Source of the DNA: Siphonodentalium dalli
Taxonomy: Eukaryota; Mollusca; Scaphopoda; Gadilida; Siphonodentaliidae
NCBI GenBank assembly: GCA_032622095.1
Contig: CP136066.1
Span: forward strand, 97,547,319 to 97,611,318
Direction: 5' to 3'
DNA: 64,000 nt
Part shown: positions 63,792 through 64,000 of the stretch, one piece after another
Position numbering within the stretch: the stretch's first letter is position 1
Layout of the letters: the number at the start of each line of letters is the position of its first letter
Program-made: the position numbers and the translations under genes
Notes under the pieces: model-generated
Database searches by the model: none
What the model was told of the DNA's origin: nothing
What the model saw: only the letters and a program-made list of their open reading frames with translations

Positions 63792-64000
63792 AGGTACTCA
63801 ATCCGATCAGACGGTCCCCATATCATCAAGTTATAACAACAACAACATTTCTTCAAAATACTCTTTTGTTATTAGAATCGATTAATTACAACAAAATAAA
63901 GCTAACCGCTGTCAACTATGGTATACAATTTCCCAAAACGTGTTATTTATCAACATGTTGTTCAATGAAATATGGCAGTATTATCACTTTCGTGTCACGA
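63792..64000 (-). mobile_element. TTAA MITE family T3, cut by window end
   Basis: TTAA at 63788-63791, then AGGTACTCAATCCGATCAGACGG, the right end of T3 read inverted, continuing through AACAACATTTCTTC and CAGCGGTTAGC-type body (inverse of 39940-40050). Confidence 0.75.

Overview
The window looks like nuclear DNA of an invertebrate animal, probably marine. The genes have introns with GT/AG sites, TATA boxes and AATAAA signals. There is one 100-N scaffold gap (33592-33691). Most of the sequence is AT-rich and packed with repeats typical of such genomes: pearl/HINE-like tandem-repeat elements, helentron-like elements, many MITEs and remnants of CR1/L2-like non-LTR retrotransposons. The phylum cannot be fixed from sequence alone; a mollusc-like or basal deuterostome origin would fit the repeats. 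No rRNA, tRNA or CRISPR array was seen.

Genes. (1) MRPS12, complete, minus strand, two coding exons (7166-7076 and 5461-5085), 155 aa. (2) The first coding exon of an SLC3A2/4F2hc-type amino-acid-transporter heavy chain, plus strand, 27312-27798; no later exon was found. (3) A complete NPC2-like (ML-domain) gene, minus strand, four exons between 46442 and 34138, 148 aa. (4) A second NPC2-like gene, plus strand, with exon 1 at 56734-56806 and exon 2 at 61332-61445, which must continue past the window. The two NPC2 genes are divergent, about 10.3 kb apart at their start codons, share intron phase at both comparable junctions, and have exon 1 coding parts of identical length (73 nt). Weaker candidates are a terminal exon at 14183-14400 (minus), an internal exon at 14646-14716 (plus), an open frame behind a TATA-like box at 17289-17564, and a 49-aa frame at 36284-36433.

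Layout. 1-4 kb: pieces of tandem-repeat elements. 5-7.2 kb: MRPS12 with two MITEs in its intron. 7.3-14 kb: nested MITEs, including a 3.9-kb TTAA-flanked element that carries a pearl/HINE array and sits inside another MITE. 14-19 kb: candidate exons and ACTTAAGT palindrome arrays hit repeatedly by TTAA MITEs. 19-27 kb: repeats and a nested helentron-like copy. 27-33.5 kb: SLC3A2 exon 1, a second helentron-like copy and a 2.2-kb element with repeated ACACACGTGAC motifs. 34-46.5 kb: the first NPC2 gene, its introns full of mobile DNA. 46.5-56.6 kb: intergenic palindrome arrays, foldback elements and retrotransposon scraps. 56.6-64 kb: the second NPC2 gene, with insertions right beside its splice sites.

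The genes are not an operon: a mitochondrial ribosomal protein, a plasma-membrane transporter subunit and two secreted or lysosomal lipid-binding proteins. The most unusual content is the mobile DNA: several TTAA-target MITE families with internal proof of insertion (empty sites in other copies of the host repeat), and a recurring architecture of non-autonomous elements built from arrays of short palindromes.
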